Of a stretch of 64,000 nucleotides of DNA, positions 47,501 to 60,900 are shown piece after piece (the stretch's first letter is position 1; every line of letters starts with the position of its first letter). This DNA comes from Anas platyrhynchos (taxonomy: Eukaryota > Chordata > Aves > Anseriformes > Anatidae). The translations under genes and the position numbers were made by a program. The stretch is from the NCBI RefSeq assembly GCF_047663525.1, contig NC_092587.1, positions 37,253,001-37,317,000 of the forward strand, written 5' to 3'. The notes beneath the pieces are model-generated. The model was not told the origin of the DNA. It did not search any database and worked only from the letters and a program-made list of their open reading frames with translations.

Positions 47501-50500
47501 CCTTGAGAGCACAACGCAACCACAGCTGCTCATCCTGCAGTGAAGATGCACATACCCAACTTGTGGCTATAAGCAATAGATATCTGTTCCTGTGGGCAGC
47601 ACAGGGCATCACTTTGTTGTATTTGTGTGGCGGCATTGCCAGTCTCTATGGCTGTTCATAATGCAGTAATAATCTCCTTTCCGTTTCTAAAAGTGCGTGA
47701 GATTTACACACCACAGTAGCAAAATTGTGCAATGCTGGCATGAATAATGTGTTATGACAACCCCTCAGGGAGCAACTCCTGTTGGCAGTGTGCGTGTAAT
47801 CCCTGGCTGGCCTGCTGCACTGGTAACGGCACGGTAACAATGGAAACGTGAGCGTGGCCTCGGGTGTCGCATGGCTTGGCTTGTCGAGCTCAGCTGTTGG
47901 CAAGGCAATGCAGCTCAACACCAAAGCAGAAGAAGTGGCTAGTGGTCACTGCAGAAGTGGCTATCTGCTAGGTGACCCGAACTCCCTATGCTATATCAAG
48001 AAAAGGTTTTATAAGAGACCTGCTGAACTTTCTGTAGAATTAAACTTTAGTCATGTCTCACTCTGCTCCGTATGCCCTCTGTAACAATAATCCGCTGTAA
48101 CACTAGTACAAAATTGTTCTTGCTCTGCTCGTAATGATCTATCAGTGCAATTTGCTAGTGCCTGTTATCCGTGCTAATATCTGTATCTTACCTGTTATCT
48201 ATAAAAAGAGTATAAGGAACAGAGGTAATGTTCTGAATAAAATGTATGTGTAACTCTTTTTTACAAGAGTAAATATTGAAAGAGGTGGCATTAATATCTT
48301 AAAATACACTGTACCAGTAGCTGTAATGGTGTTTGGGAGCATGATTTCCCCAGATTGGGAAGGGGACGATATTATCAAAGGGGAAACAACTTGGGCACCC
48401 AGCTGAAGGAAAAGCCATTAGTGGCATTTGTGTAGATCATGTATTTCCCTTCATTATCATGAGCTGCTTCTCTCTAGGTACCAAGGGTACCTGCCTCCAG
48501 ACAGACGGCTCATTACCCACTTTCTCCGTTACAGATGGGATCTGGAGAAGCTGCATATTCCGCTGTAGTATGCATCTGGCCTGTGCCAACTTCTTAGGTC
48601 ACCACACCAGTTTGTGGTGATGGTTTTCTGTGGCAGACGCACAGAATTATTTTGTGGTAAGATCCTGAAGTCAGATCAGCTTTTTTATTTACCTACCATT
48701 TTATCCATTAACCCTGCAGTAACTGTAGTGCAAATGTCCTTATTCTTGTTTTCACTTTTTGTTAAGCAAACCATCAGCAGCTGGCCAGCCTTCACTGGTA
48801 CAGCTCAACAATTTACCTGTACCAAACACAGGCCAGACTTTGATTCTTCAGCCTTTTTCAATGGGTGCCTCTTCCTGACTCCTACCAGCCCACAGGATTA
48901 AGAATAATGCTCCAGCAGTTAGCTACACAAACCTACATCTATCCATAAACTACACAAATTGATAAATATTACTGTGCCAGCTACAACATGTCTTAGCGAA
49001 ACTAGATTTGCTGTGCACAATTACTTGATTAGCTCCACTGTAATCTAATCAGGTTATCTGAAGACACTGATTACAGTAGCTTAGAAGAGGGGTTCCCAAA
49101 CTGTTCATGCATTCTCCCCAAGCACGTATGGTTTGCAGGACAGTATAGGAGTTGCTTTCATCACCTGTGGCCACCACCACTGCTGCTGGTGGTGGTCCCT
49201 GCCACCAGCATAACCACCAGAGGCGATACCTTGCTTTAAAAGTTTGTGAAAGCCACATTTAGAAATTTGTTTCCCCTCAAAGACGGTAACCAGAGCATCT
49301 GAATGAGCTTTAGCAACCTTTGGCTACCCCAGCTCAAACCTGCAGCTACCAAGGATCCCGTAGTCCTGGACTACCAACCACAAGCCTTTGTCCTCCTGGT
49401 GCTCGTCTGCGCTAGGTACACACAGCAGCTCAGGTAAACACGTCTCAGCCTCATTTAGCTACTGCAAGGAGTCTGTTTTACTGTGTACCTGTTTCTGATG
49501 GGCTGTTCACGAGGTCAAGAGCTTTTGAACACTATGTAAGCTTCTGGTTACCACAGCTCAGCGTTTCAGTTGGGATTACGTTAGGTAATAAACAAGAGTG
49601 TTTCAGGGCACTTAATGCTGCACTAAAACACTGCAGGTGTGAAGTGCCACAGGCGTGTGACTCGTACGTGCTAAAAAAAAAGTTCATTTTTGTATTAGTT
49701 TGAGTATATTCTGTCCATGCCGCTCCAGTTTTATGTCAGACTAGATACTGCCAGTCCCCCACAGACAATGTAAAGTCAGTACAAATACCATATTGTGGAA
49801 AATTCAGCAGCAGTGCAGTCGTGTGCTGCTGCACAAACCATTTGGACTGCTAGGTGATCCAGTACCACGCAAATCAAACCTTAATGGTCCTGTCAGTATG
49901 TCCTTACTGTAACTGGGGTGTCTTAATTGTCTCGGCCTCTCTTCTGTCTGGCACACATGTGAACACAAAGAAATCTAATATTTACCAGAGCAGCTGTTTC
50001 CTACCTCCTTCCCCGCCTGTAGCCCCCCGGGACACCATCCTAATAGAGTTCTGTGTAAACAGCAGTTGGCAAAAATCCTGAAGTCCCTTCAAAGGCAAAT
50101 ATGACATCACTGTGACACGTTATCTTGAATTTCTTGAGAAAATTGTTTCCTCGAGATAATGCCCACTGGAGAAATTGAGCAAGATGAGGGTGTTCCCGGA
50201 GGGCCTCATCCATGGCTGTGCCTTGTCCCCGAGCCCTGACAGCCAGAGCTCCCAGTGGGGGAAGCTCTCAGGGCCTTCACAGAACAGGCACATTGGGCAT
50301 GGCCTTATTTGCAGCTGGTCTGCACAAACACGATGCTTCCTAGTATTTTCTTTGCATTTGTAGCAAAATCTAAAGCTCCCATTTACTGTTGGAAAGGAAA
50401 ACGCCACCCAACCAGCAGGCTGGTCCTTACCGCACCTGCTCAGTTTCAGTGTCCAAAAGGCAAGTTTCAGTCAACTTAATCCTGCAGGCCTTTTCAATTT

Positions 50501-51175
50501 CAGACGTACCAGAGCTTTCAGTACTTTTGAGAAAATATATGCCATTAACTATGGTACATTAGATTCATTTAAAAATACCTGACTTGCAGCAGTACAGTTC
50601 CAAAGATAATTTCATTTGGGTTTTTCTTTCCATAACAGGACCTTGAAAAAAAATCTGCAATTTTCTTCTCTTGCGTAGTTTCTGCTAAAATCAATGGAGT
50701 GACCTCAGTGGCACAGTCTACTGAAGGTATCTCTTCTTTCCACAGACCTGATTAGCTGCTTTGCAGGCCAGATCTAGCCACAGCATCACTGGCTCATCAC
50801 CTCACTAAGAGATCTAAAAAGGATTATGTATGATAACCTTTTGTCTTCCTGTCACTGGCTGGAACTTGGTCTGCGTGAGCAATGGCTTGATGTCATTTAC
50901 GGGATCACTCTACAGCTGTAAATTCTAGAAAAACTTTTCCTCAAGTAAATAGGCTGTCCTGTGTAAAATTTGGAAGGGGAAAAAAATAGCTTTTTAGTCT
51001 CTTGAATATCTGTAAAAAGTCTCCCCACCTGCAGAACCACTGGGTCTCACTATCACCAGTCGGAATGTAAGATGTCAAAATCCAGCCCATTTGATTATAA
51101 TATCCATGAAAAGATATCTCGAATTTCTGAGAATAGTTCTAACTTGTGTCCAGAAAGATATCACTTAGTCTTGGA
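44600..51175. other. Intergenic region upstream of MDM1
   Basis: No protein gene recognised on either strand. An A-rich tract lies at 45793-45823. A perfect 9-bp hairpin, CCACCACCA / TGGTGGTGG, with a 7-nt loop lies at 49171-49195. Minus-strand frames near 46035-46250 and 47646-47924 have no family resemblance or clear splice context. Confidence 0.5.
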
Positions 51176-51265
51176 TGAAATTCTTCCCTCAGAGATTGGT
51201 GAGGCACTGGAACAGGTTGCCTACAGAAGCTCTGGATGCCCCATCCCTGGAGATATCCTGGAGAC
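51176..51265 (+). mobile_element. CR1 LINE fragment, old
   Basis: TTGGTGAGGCACTGGAACAG, GTTGCCTACAGAAGCTCTGG and ATGCCCCATCCCTGGAGAT match the plus-sense CR1 ORF2 C-terminal coding block. About 90 bp survive, diverged. Confidence 0.75.
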
Positions 51266-51782
51266 AGGGATGATGAAAGCATTCGTGTAAGGAGCAATAT
51301 CACAGTAAGTTAAAACTAGCAATGGTGGTGATACCTACTGTTTTTAAAGCATAGCTCAGGCAGATGTTCCACCACTCCTGGTAGCATGAACAAGTTGAAA
51401 TTGGTTCTTCATCCCAACAGGGGTGTAAAAGTTGCGGGAAAGAAGCCATGTGAACATTACGTAGATTTTTAAATTCCAGTTTTAAAATACAAATGCATAG
51501 GAAAAACTCGTTGTCTTGGCTGACCTACGCTGGAAGTTTCCATTTGGTTTTGGATTTGCCCATCCAAAAAAATACGGTCAACTTTTTCAGAATATTCTCT
51601 CTTTTTTTTTCAACTCCCAATCTGCACTTTATCTAATGTAGCAGCATGGTAATGACAGGCTAATTGTGACTAATTAATACCCATTTGTGAAACTGTTGGG
51701 GCCACCACACCAAGCCGAAAACCTATATCCCACCTTATATTTGGAGAAAAGTGTTCAGGGCAACACTTTTACTGTTCAGCAC

Positions 51783-51890
51783 TGATTTACTGATTTTTTT
51801 TTACTGTTTTACTTTTTTACTGTTTTACTTTTTTACTTTTTTAAACTGTTTTACTGAACTTTTACTGTTCAGGACTGCTGAACAGTAGTA
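51783..51890. repeat. Degenerate TTTACTG(T) array with hairpin
   Basis: Irregular repeats of TTTTACTGTTTTACTTTTT. The array ends in a perfect inverted repeat, TACTGTTCAG - 5 nt - CTGAACAGTA, at 51863-51887. A related TACTGTTCAG copy lies just upstream at 51770-51779, so the array looks built from that sequence. Confidence 0.8.
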
Positions 51891-52026
51891 AAATACTTAG
51901 CTATCTATCTGTCCACACATAGCCTCCAGTGTGACATTAACCACCCTCAGAGTATTTTGTCTGGTAGATACAGTGCTATGTAGAAATAATTGGAAGTTAA
52001 GTATTTCATGTGCAATCACCTGATTT

Positions 52027-52047
52027 AAAAAAAAAAAAAAAAAAAAA
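52027..52047. repeat. Poly-A run
   Basis: 21 consecutive A, about 50 bp before the AAAG microsatellite. Confidence 0.95.
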
Positions 52048-52099
52048 TCCAATTTAAAAAGCTTCAAATTTCCCAAAAACTTTAATCTGTGTTGAGGGA

Positions 52100-52650
<551 letters not shown>

Positions 52651-53411
52651 ATTGGAAAGTCTCCAGCTGCTCTGTTCTTATCAGAAATTGGACTTAGTAG
52701 AAATAGTATAAGGAAAAAAGTTTGAAAATCATTTGACGTGTTAATTGAACAATAGCAACAGGATCCAAGAAGGCAATCCAGCTTGACTCCATTATCACAG
52801 CTGGTGTTTTGGTCTTGCTTGAGAAAATTGGTATTTTTGTTTTCCTCTCCATTTTGGATCTCTCCTTTAAGCATGGGTCGGTCTTTATGAAATTGTTGCT
52901 TTTTCAAGCTTAGAAGAATTATTTGAGAGTTAATATGTTTGATTTTTTATTTCAACTCACAGCCTTATCTTCCTCACAGACACAGTCAACCTCAAATCAA
53001 CAATTTGCTGTTGAAGGTGTTACATTAGTTCCTGTCATAACACACTGCATCTGTCCTCCTAACTATAACTTTAAAATGTAACTGTAATGCAGCAGCTCTT
53101 CCAAGTCATTTTCCTCCTACTCTTTCTACATCTGCACTTACTCCACCCAATACTCACTGAACACTGAAAGCATGGTATTAAGACAGCTTAAAGAAGGCAT
53201 ATTTCTCACATTTCTTCTGTCTATACGATGTTTAATCCTCAATAAATGATGCTTTTCTAATCAATTTTTTACATTTATTGAGAGACATTGCTCATTTCTC
53301 AGGCATACTTCTGATTGTGTTTTGAATTGGATTATTTAAGAAGTACTGAGAAAATGCCTGAAAACCTTTATTGGTATGATATCACTTCTAACAGACAAAG
53401 AAATCATACTT

Positions 53412-53463
53412 GTTTTTCCTGGACACTTTGGATAATCGTTTTTCCTGGGAACTTTGGCTAATC
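53412..53463. repeat. 26-bp tandem duplication
   Basis: GTTTTTCCTGGACACTTTGG plus ATAATC is followed at once by a second copy differing at three bases (53438-53463). A local slippage duplication; no function seen. Confidence 0.85.
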
Positions 53464-54659
53464 CCAATGGCATAAAGGCTTGCTGGAAGAAGGAAATGAA
53501 GGCCCACACATCCCACAGGGTGCAGGAACTGAGGTGATGGAGTAAGGGTTAGGTCCAACAAGACCTTTTATCAGCAGCTTCTCTCAGAGAAAGTCATAGG
53601 AGATCCTAGGTTTAATTTAAAGCTAATCTCATAATATATAAGATTATAAAATAGCAGTTTCCAGAAAAGAATGGAAACAGTGCCATGTTTTCCTGTCCAC
53701 CAGGCTTCTAAAGCAGCCTGGGGTTTTGGATGGCTCCTACTTCCTCACCAGGGCAAATCAAATATTTAATCTCTGTGTGGGGACAATGCAGATTTTATGG
53801 CACAACAGCTTCTCTGAAGACTTGAGTGCTGACTTTCTTTTCAATATTGGCCTGAATCCACTAAACTGTGCATGAATGTACAATACCAGAAATTTTCCAC
53901 TGCAGCCAATTCATTATAACTACAGTCTGTTTTCTGGCTTGTTCAGTGCAGAGAGATTGAAGTCAACAATTTCTTGTGTTGAGTTTTGGTCAATAAATAT
54001 CCTGGTCCAGATTCATTCCTGGTGTAACTCCAATGCTGCAATGTTTTTTTCTCACTCCCTGAGTAAAATTGTACTACCAAAAAGATGACAAACCTTCAAA
54101 AGTATTCTGCTGGAAATGTCACTGAACAAAGACAAATGGAAAAATTTTAATTTAAAATTTGCTGAGGATTTGCTGACAACTGGTTGTTAAGCAGATCTCT
54201 TCAGAGTGGAGTTTAGACAATAATCATAAATCAAAGCGAAATACAAGCTCCGTTAAATAAAGATGTTTAGAAACATTTCGTTTTAAGCTATACCTTCCAG
54301 GGTTCCCAGGCAATATATGGACTGTTGACAGCTGTGTTATGACTTGGGCAAATGAAGAAAGCTGCAGAAGTGGCAACGAGGGAGGACAGCATGAGTCTGT
54401 ACTTTGCTGTTTTATTACCACACCGCCTCTGGCTTTGAGGCCCAGGCAGAGGCCAGCTGTAGTGGGCAGGCAAATTGACAGATGTTAACGCTTGCCTCCG
54501 GCATTTTCTTTCAAAGAGGTTATTACCCGCGGTTGTCTGCGGGTTAACGTGCAGTTTAACAGCGAAAAGCCAAAACTTGACTTGGGCATACAGGGCACGG
54601 ACCGGTAACTTCGGACTTAAGTGAGTGAAAGCACATTGGGAGCGCGATTATTTCTCATT

Positions 54660-54850
54660 AGATTTGAGAGCCCGGCGCTGCACCACGGCCGGGACGCGGC
54701 AAAATGGCGGCGCCGCCGCTAGGTGGCACGAAGCCGATGCGGCGGGCGGGCCGCGGGGCGCCATGCGGCGGGCGGCCGGCGGGGGGGAGCCCGTGGCCGC
54801 CACACCGGCAGGGCCGGGCTGCTGAGGAAAAGCCGCTGGACTGCGATGTG
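54660..54850 (+). promoter_or_regulatory. Orphan CpG-rich promoter-like segment
   Basis: About 190 bp of very GC/CpG-rich DNA in AT-rich surroundings. It carries a textbook YY1 element AAAATGGCGGC (54701-54711) in plus orientation, a motif that normally sits just downstream of a transcription start and points along transcription. No TATA box. I could not assign a coding exon or a clear donor. By synteny it might be a distal 5' exon of RAP1B or a non-coding RNA promoter; both are guesses. Confidence 0.5.
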
Positions 54851-54950
54851 CTCAGCGGTTTGCTGCATAGCAGGGGAAGGAGGAGTGTGTTCGCGACAGG
54901 ACTGCGTGAAAAGTCACTGCTGTGACTGAAGTTTTCTGCGTATCGCCGCA

Positions 54951-57900
54951 GCCAGGCCTTTGAAGCGCACTTTTTTTTTCTTTTTCCGGCTTGGAGTTGG
55001 AGCGATGTGCAGAGCACCATAAAAGCTCGCCCAGCTGACTGACACTGCTGTCCCGTTCCCCACAGCCACAGCCACAGCTCTGGTTGGGTCCAGGCTTGCT
55101 TTCAGCCCTCGAGGTTGTACACACCAGCCTCACAGCACCGCTTTTAGGCCAGGCAGATCCCTCAGTGCCCCCAAGCAATCCCCAACATTTCTTCAGGCAC
55201 TCCTCATATCTTACACAACTCATCTTTTATTCAGATTCGCTGGTACCTAATCCATTACTTCACACAGCATTTGTAGGTGATTATGATGATCAGTCTCCCC
55301 TAAAACACAAGGTTGGCCACGTCGCTTACGATGCAGGAGACAGCTACAGAAATAAGTTCTCGTTAGGCTTACAACTGTTGGTTAAGCTGTTGTAATAAAA
55401 TTTTATTTCTTCAGTATCGCAGATGTGGAAAGCACCTTCAAGAATAAATACAGCAGGCCCTTTTTCCAAAATAACTGTGCTTTAAATGTGGTATCACATA
55501 TGCAGAAGGCACTTGAAATAAAGCAAATGGAAGGTCCTTGTACCAAAGCACCTATACTTTAAATGAGATTAAGCGCAGGATAAAATGACAATAAACAAAG
55601 GGCTAGATGAAAGGCTGGCAATGGGAAACAGTCAGACTTAATAATATGACCATATCTTATTTCCTCTTTAGATTTTTTTTAATACAGTAAATTTATTGTA
55701 ATAGGATTTCTGGACAGCATCCACTTTGAAAGCCTGTGTAGAGGTTAGCAATAGAAGAGTGGCTGGAAAAAAAAAAAAAAACTGAGTCACAGCAAAGGAT
55801 TTTAAGGGAGTCTGAGGTTGCAGGAAGCAAGAGATCAGAGACTAGTCCTCTGGAAACACTTTTAACAATACCTATTTCTTATAGAGACAGCGTGTTTTAA
55901 TACATTGCTCTTATGTAAGTTCCTGAGTCATCTGTGTCAAATGTGAATTTGGGTTGGTTTCCTGGAAGTGTGATGCTACATTCAGACACTACGGTGACGA
56001 AGGTTATATACATGAACACAGTCAGAAGTTGCGTGCAGGAGTAAGAAAGAGTTTCCTTACAGGAAACTTAATTTTTGCCAGAAAACTCACCATGTTCTCA
56101 ATTTTGGTCAAAGATTTTTTTCCCAAAAAAAAATAAAAATAAAAGGAGGCGGGGGGGGCAGGGCAGGGCAGGGCAGGGTAAAATATTATTGTTTTGTGAA
56201 TCACAGAGGAAACCAAACTATTTTTGAGAAATTTTTCATTTTGCCCAAAACTGATATAGTTTTTTGTTTTTTTTTGTTTGTTTGTTTTTTGTCAGTTTAA
56301 GTTTCATTCAGCAACATTCAAACATTTCTAAAGCATGTAGATGAATTGTCACACTGCACGTGCCTTGCCTGAGAAGGACCACTGTGGTTTAAAAGGCTGG
56401 GCTATAGGGCATGGCCCTGAATCTGAGCTCGGGCTCAGAGTCCAGCTCATCTGCAGGAAACAGAACCGTACACCTGCACAACTTATGCCTGGAGCAAAGG
56501 CACAGAGTGATTGCTGGGAGTCGGTAGTTGCCAAAAAAGAAAGGAAAAAAAAAAAAAAGCATAAATGCTCACATCAGGGATGCCTAATCAAAACCTGAAA
56601 AAATTCAAAATATCCACTATTCATGCTCTTCCTTTAGAAAGAGAGGCTGGAATCTGGGCTATTCCACATGCAGTCGGTCTGTGCTATTTCAGAGCACCAA
56701 AGAAATCCAGGGAGAGGCACTCGCTGTTGCAGCCAGAGCCCAAAAAGCACAGCCCTGGACTTCCTCATCAAATCTGCTTTGCCCCTTTCCAGCCCAACCC
56801 TTTGCCTCCACCCAAAGTTCAGAACGACGCAGCATTTTGCTGCACAACTTTCCCGAGCAAAACAGCCTGTTTGTTATTGATGGGCTGATCAGATTCAGGT
56901 CTGTGCTATAATCAAAGGAACTAATTTCGACCAAATCTTCCTGGGAGAATCTCCCTGCTTATTAGATCTTCTTTTTCTCTGATTTCTGTTCCTTCTAAAA
57001 ATAAATACAGATCAGCAACTGGAAATCTGCTGTCCTAGTAGCAGCCCTTCTATTATTAATATATTATTTTCTGAAGGAAAGTCTTTTCTTGTGTCAAAAC
57101 ATTGCATGGGAGTGCTGTCTGAGGTGCTACACAAAACATCTGTACGTGTTCCCATTAACTGCTCGCGTGCCAGATCGATATTCAAACAGGGTCACTTGTT
57201 CTCCACGATAGCGACAAGCATCTAAAAACTCTCTAAAAACTGGGTGGTTAATGTGAACCAGGCATTTTTAAAATAGATCATCCAGCCCACCCATGATTAT
57301 AAGGCTGAGCATAAGGGAGCATGTTTTACAAGGTCAGTTCCAATTAAAGCTCCTTTCCCAACCCAAATATCTTTAATCTCCAAAGACTACTTGTGTGCAT
57401 CATTTCACTTATGTAAGTCTGTTTTGTGATTGCTTCCAATTATTTCCCTGCCCACGTAGCTCTCTCACCCTCATCCACCATGGTTACAAATACACACGGA
57501 AAGAAGAAGCCAGCCCTAGCTTACTACAGCTGCTTTCCTGGGGAGCTTTTTGTAGGGCAGTGCTCTCCGAGTGATTTAATACTCTGCAACAAGCAGGCAA
57601 GTGGGGGAAGGGAGAAGAACTGCTCAGATGATGACGATGCTTAGTAAATCATGTCCCTGCTAATTTAGTTACTAGCTTTACTTTTTACTCTATAGTTTAT
57701 ACACAGGCATGACACTGCAAAGACGATAAAAAGATTAGAGGAGGGTTTTTTTGACAGCAGAAATAGAATGAAATGCTGGTCTTGAATCTGGCAGAGTCAA
57801 AACTCCTGGTCTAAACTGGAGGCAGGCTCAGATGTCAAGGGCAAATTTTCATCTCACTTCTCTGAAGTGATGCCACGCTTTGTCGAATGTCCTGCTTTGT

Positions 57901-60900
57901 TGGAAATCTCACTGAGGTTCCAGTCCAAGCGTGTGTCTTTGGTCTTCAGCGTATTGATTCAGGTTGCAGCAGAGACCCGCTCGTGAACTCTGGCGCAATC
58001 TGGGACTGAGAATGGAAATTGGTTCCAGCCCATTTTAATTAAAACATGCGTGTTAAAGATGTTAATACCACAAAGGTCAATCAGGACACAGATCACTACA
58101 TTACTTGAACAGAACAGAAGGGTATCTTTCAACACACTCTACCATAACAGACTGATTTCTTTCTTACTTTTCAGCAGGCATAAGAAACGATGCAGCTCCA
58201 GGAAGGGGAGTTTCAACTGATTTCAGTGATGCAGCAGTGCCCATCTGCCTCCCTGCTTTGCATCACTCCACTAGCCCACAGGGAGGTGGAAGGTGGCCTC
58301 CTGGGCTCGCTGGCCTCCCCTGAGGAACTTCCATGTCCCCCTACAGAGAGGGGAAAGGCAGGAGGAAGGTGGCTGCTTGTGGTCCTCCCAGCCTTGGGAG
58401 GATGGAGAAGCCTCCAGGCTACAAGTGGCTGTTCTGATACAGCTCGTCCCAGCTCAGGCGTGCCAGAAAATCAGGCCCCGTGGAGTTACACCAGCATGCA
58501 TGAAAGCAAATTGAGGCCCTGGCTCCTTAGTTTCATTGTTTTGCATTTTGGTGATACAGTATGACTAATTTGTTAGGAATAATAGTGCTTCACTCAAATA
58601 TGCCCCTCTCAAAAAGCATTTCCCCACAGCCTCGTTAAAAAAAAAAAAAAATGCATTTGCCTCAGCTCCTGAGAGCAGTGGCTCTTTCAAATGGCATATT
58701 CTCATTTTTTTCTAATACCCCTTTGAAACTGCAGCATCTTGCCAATGTATTAAATAAATGGACTAGATAGCACCATGCTTTGTTTAGGTGGTACATTTGG
58801 ACAGGCTCTCTCTCCATCCCCACCAAAAAACAATCACCTAAAAAAATCTTTTTGAACAGAAATGGCTTTCTTTGTATCATTCATCCACTCCAGTACCAAG
58901 GCTTGACATTTGCTGGCTAGGGTTGCCACTACACAGGGTTCTTGTAGTGCCAAGACCTTTCATCTGAGCTAAAGAAAGCAGGTATTTAACTGAAAGAAGA
59001 CCCCAAACGTGCACAGAACATTTCTAACCACTGCCCCTAAACACAGCTGATGGTAGGGGAATTCTGCCTTTGAAGTCATTGTTCCTATCAGGTTTGTTTT
59101 TAATTGAGTTCAGAGAGTTGCACTGCAAATATTTTTTAGAAAGGAAGCAGTAGTATGCAAAAAAGATTGGGTTCTGTGCACTGCCATTGGGGAGCAATGG
59201 TGAATTTGGGGATTGTTATTCTACTTCTCCCTGATGACTGTGTTAAGGATGGGAAATTCTAGCATATTTTATTTTCTATGAAGTAGGAAGATGTGAATAT
59301 CTATCTTAGTGGACCTCACCCAATACGCAAGAGGCCGGAAAAGCCTTACACACTAGAGTCCTCCTACACATTCAGTCTCCATGGTTTCTGCAGTTCTGGC
59401 AAATCTAGCCCCAGGTTTTATGTGTGGGTTTCCTAGGAAAGCTGGTGATTGGATGAACACGAATAAAAATGGCATAAAATGGAAAATGTTCTGGTACAGT
59501 ATCAGCCTCAAGATAAAAGGAATTCCTTTGAACGTGGAAATATTTTGGGAATGCCCGAGGGATTTTCCATTGCCCTCCAAGCTCATCATCTGTAATCTGT
59601 GCCTCGCTGCTTCCCACCATATTTCAATTTGAAAGACTTCTAAGGTCATAGCAGAAGACAAGAAGTACTAGGAAAGATGCCACATGAAACTGGTGTATTT
59701 ATGACATATACCTATACAATGAGCCTAGGTTTGGAGGAGAAAAAAAAAAAAAACAAATATATGCATTTGAATGAAGCAATATGTTTATCAGCCAGGCTTG
59801 CTGCACTGAGTATTTTCTACATTTTACAAAATATCTCCCATACAAGTCTGGTCTTTGCGGAACTTACTGCAATAAGTGGGTTATCTGAATGACGAATTGT
59901 ACCTGAAGTGTTATTCCCAATAATCACATTTGATTAGAGAGTGCATCTGTGCTTGCTTTCTGCAGGAGTTGCCCACGTTCTGAGGGTCAGGAGTTACACC
60001 TGTTTTCACCAAGGCAGACCTTTGGAGCAGATGTTGTATCGATCAGACTTCTAGGACACACATCACTGCAGAGCCCAAGTCACCTTAGGCAGCATATTTC
60101 AGAGCTATGTATAAAGAATATTGATTTTTGGCCATGTATTTCTAAACACAGCAAATGCAACATCTGCATCTTCGTCCTGAACTTGCACCTGGCATTTTCA
60201 GTTCTTTCTGTGCAGACTGGCTGTGAAACGTTTCTAATACCTAATCCCGCTGAAGTCAACAGCAGCCATCTTCATGTGGACAAGATCAAACTTTGAAGAA
60301 GTAGATTAAGATCAAGGTGAAGGAGAGAGACATAAACAACTTCAGCTTCACAGCTTCATATTGGAAGCCCCTTTCCACTAGCAAATGTATGATAAATTGC
60401 TTCGTCCAGGGGAAAATGCTTTGGAAGAAGTGATGCTGTTGCAAAAGATGGGACAGCAAACTTCTGTACTCCACCCTTTACCCCAACCAGATCATTCTCA
60501 GCTGATTCCTAGATTAAAAAGTGGGGCATCATCATAGAAACAGAAAACACAATGAAACAAAATAATGGTACTATGGAAAGAAAGGAAACACACCTCACAA
60601 CATTTAGATCCAGAGGTAGAAGCAAAGGGTTACACTATTACTGATACTCTCATGAGCCTAACCACCAATATTCAAGAAGGCCTGCCTGAAAGTTATTTTC
60701 TTCACACATTTTTGCAAGCACAACTTGCAAGTGCAAACAAGAACATGACCACAGAGTAAGTTTAGGTTTAGACTGGAGATAACTCTAGTGGAGTGGAGAC
60801 TGTTGGTACCTGATGGTGCCCAGTGACTCTTGTGAGTTAGGATGGTCCCTGCAGGGAACAAATATTGCACATGGCCAGGAATAACACACCGTGCTCTGGT

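Noticed and set aside
48070-48260. Possible solo LTR (TATAAAAAG then AATAAA within 60 bp)
   Set aside because: No TG...CA termini, no target duplication and no retroviral neighbour could be identified; the motifs are common in AT-rich DNA.
49085-49110. GGGGTTCCCAAACTG, which resembles the inner end of some hAT-type DNA transposons
   Set aside because: No terminal inverted repeat partner or 8-bp target duplication was found nearby.
54625-54929. Short frames with ATGs in the CpG segment at 54.7 kb as a coding first exon
   Set aside because: They are composition-driven Arg/Gly/Ala-rich peptides with no recognised family and no convincing donor.
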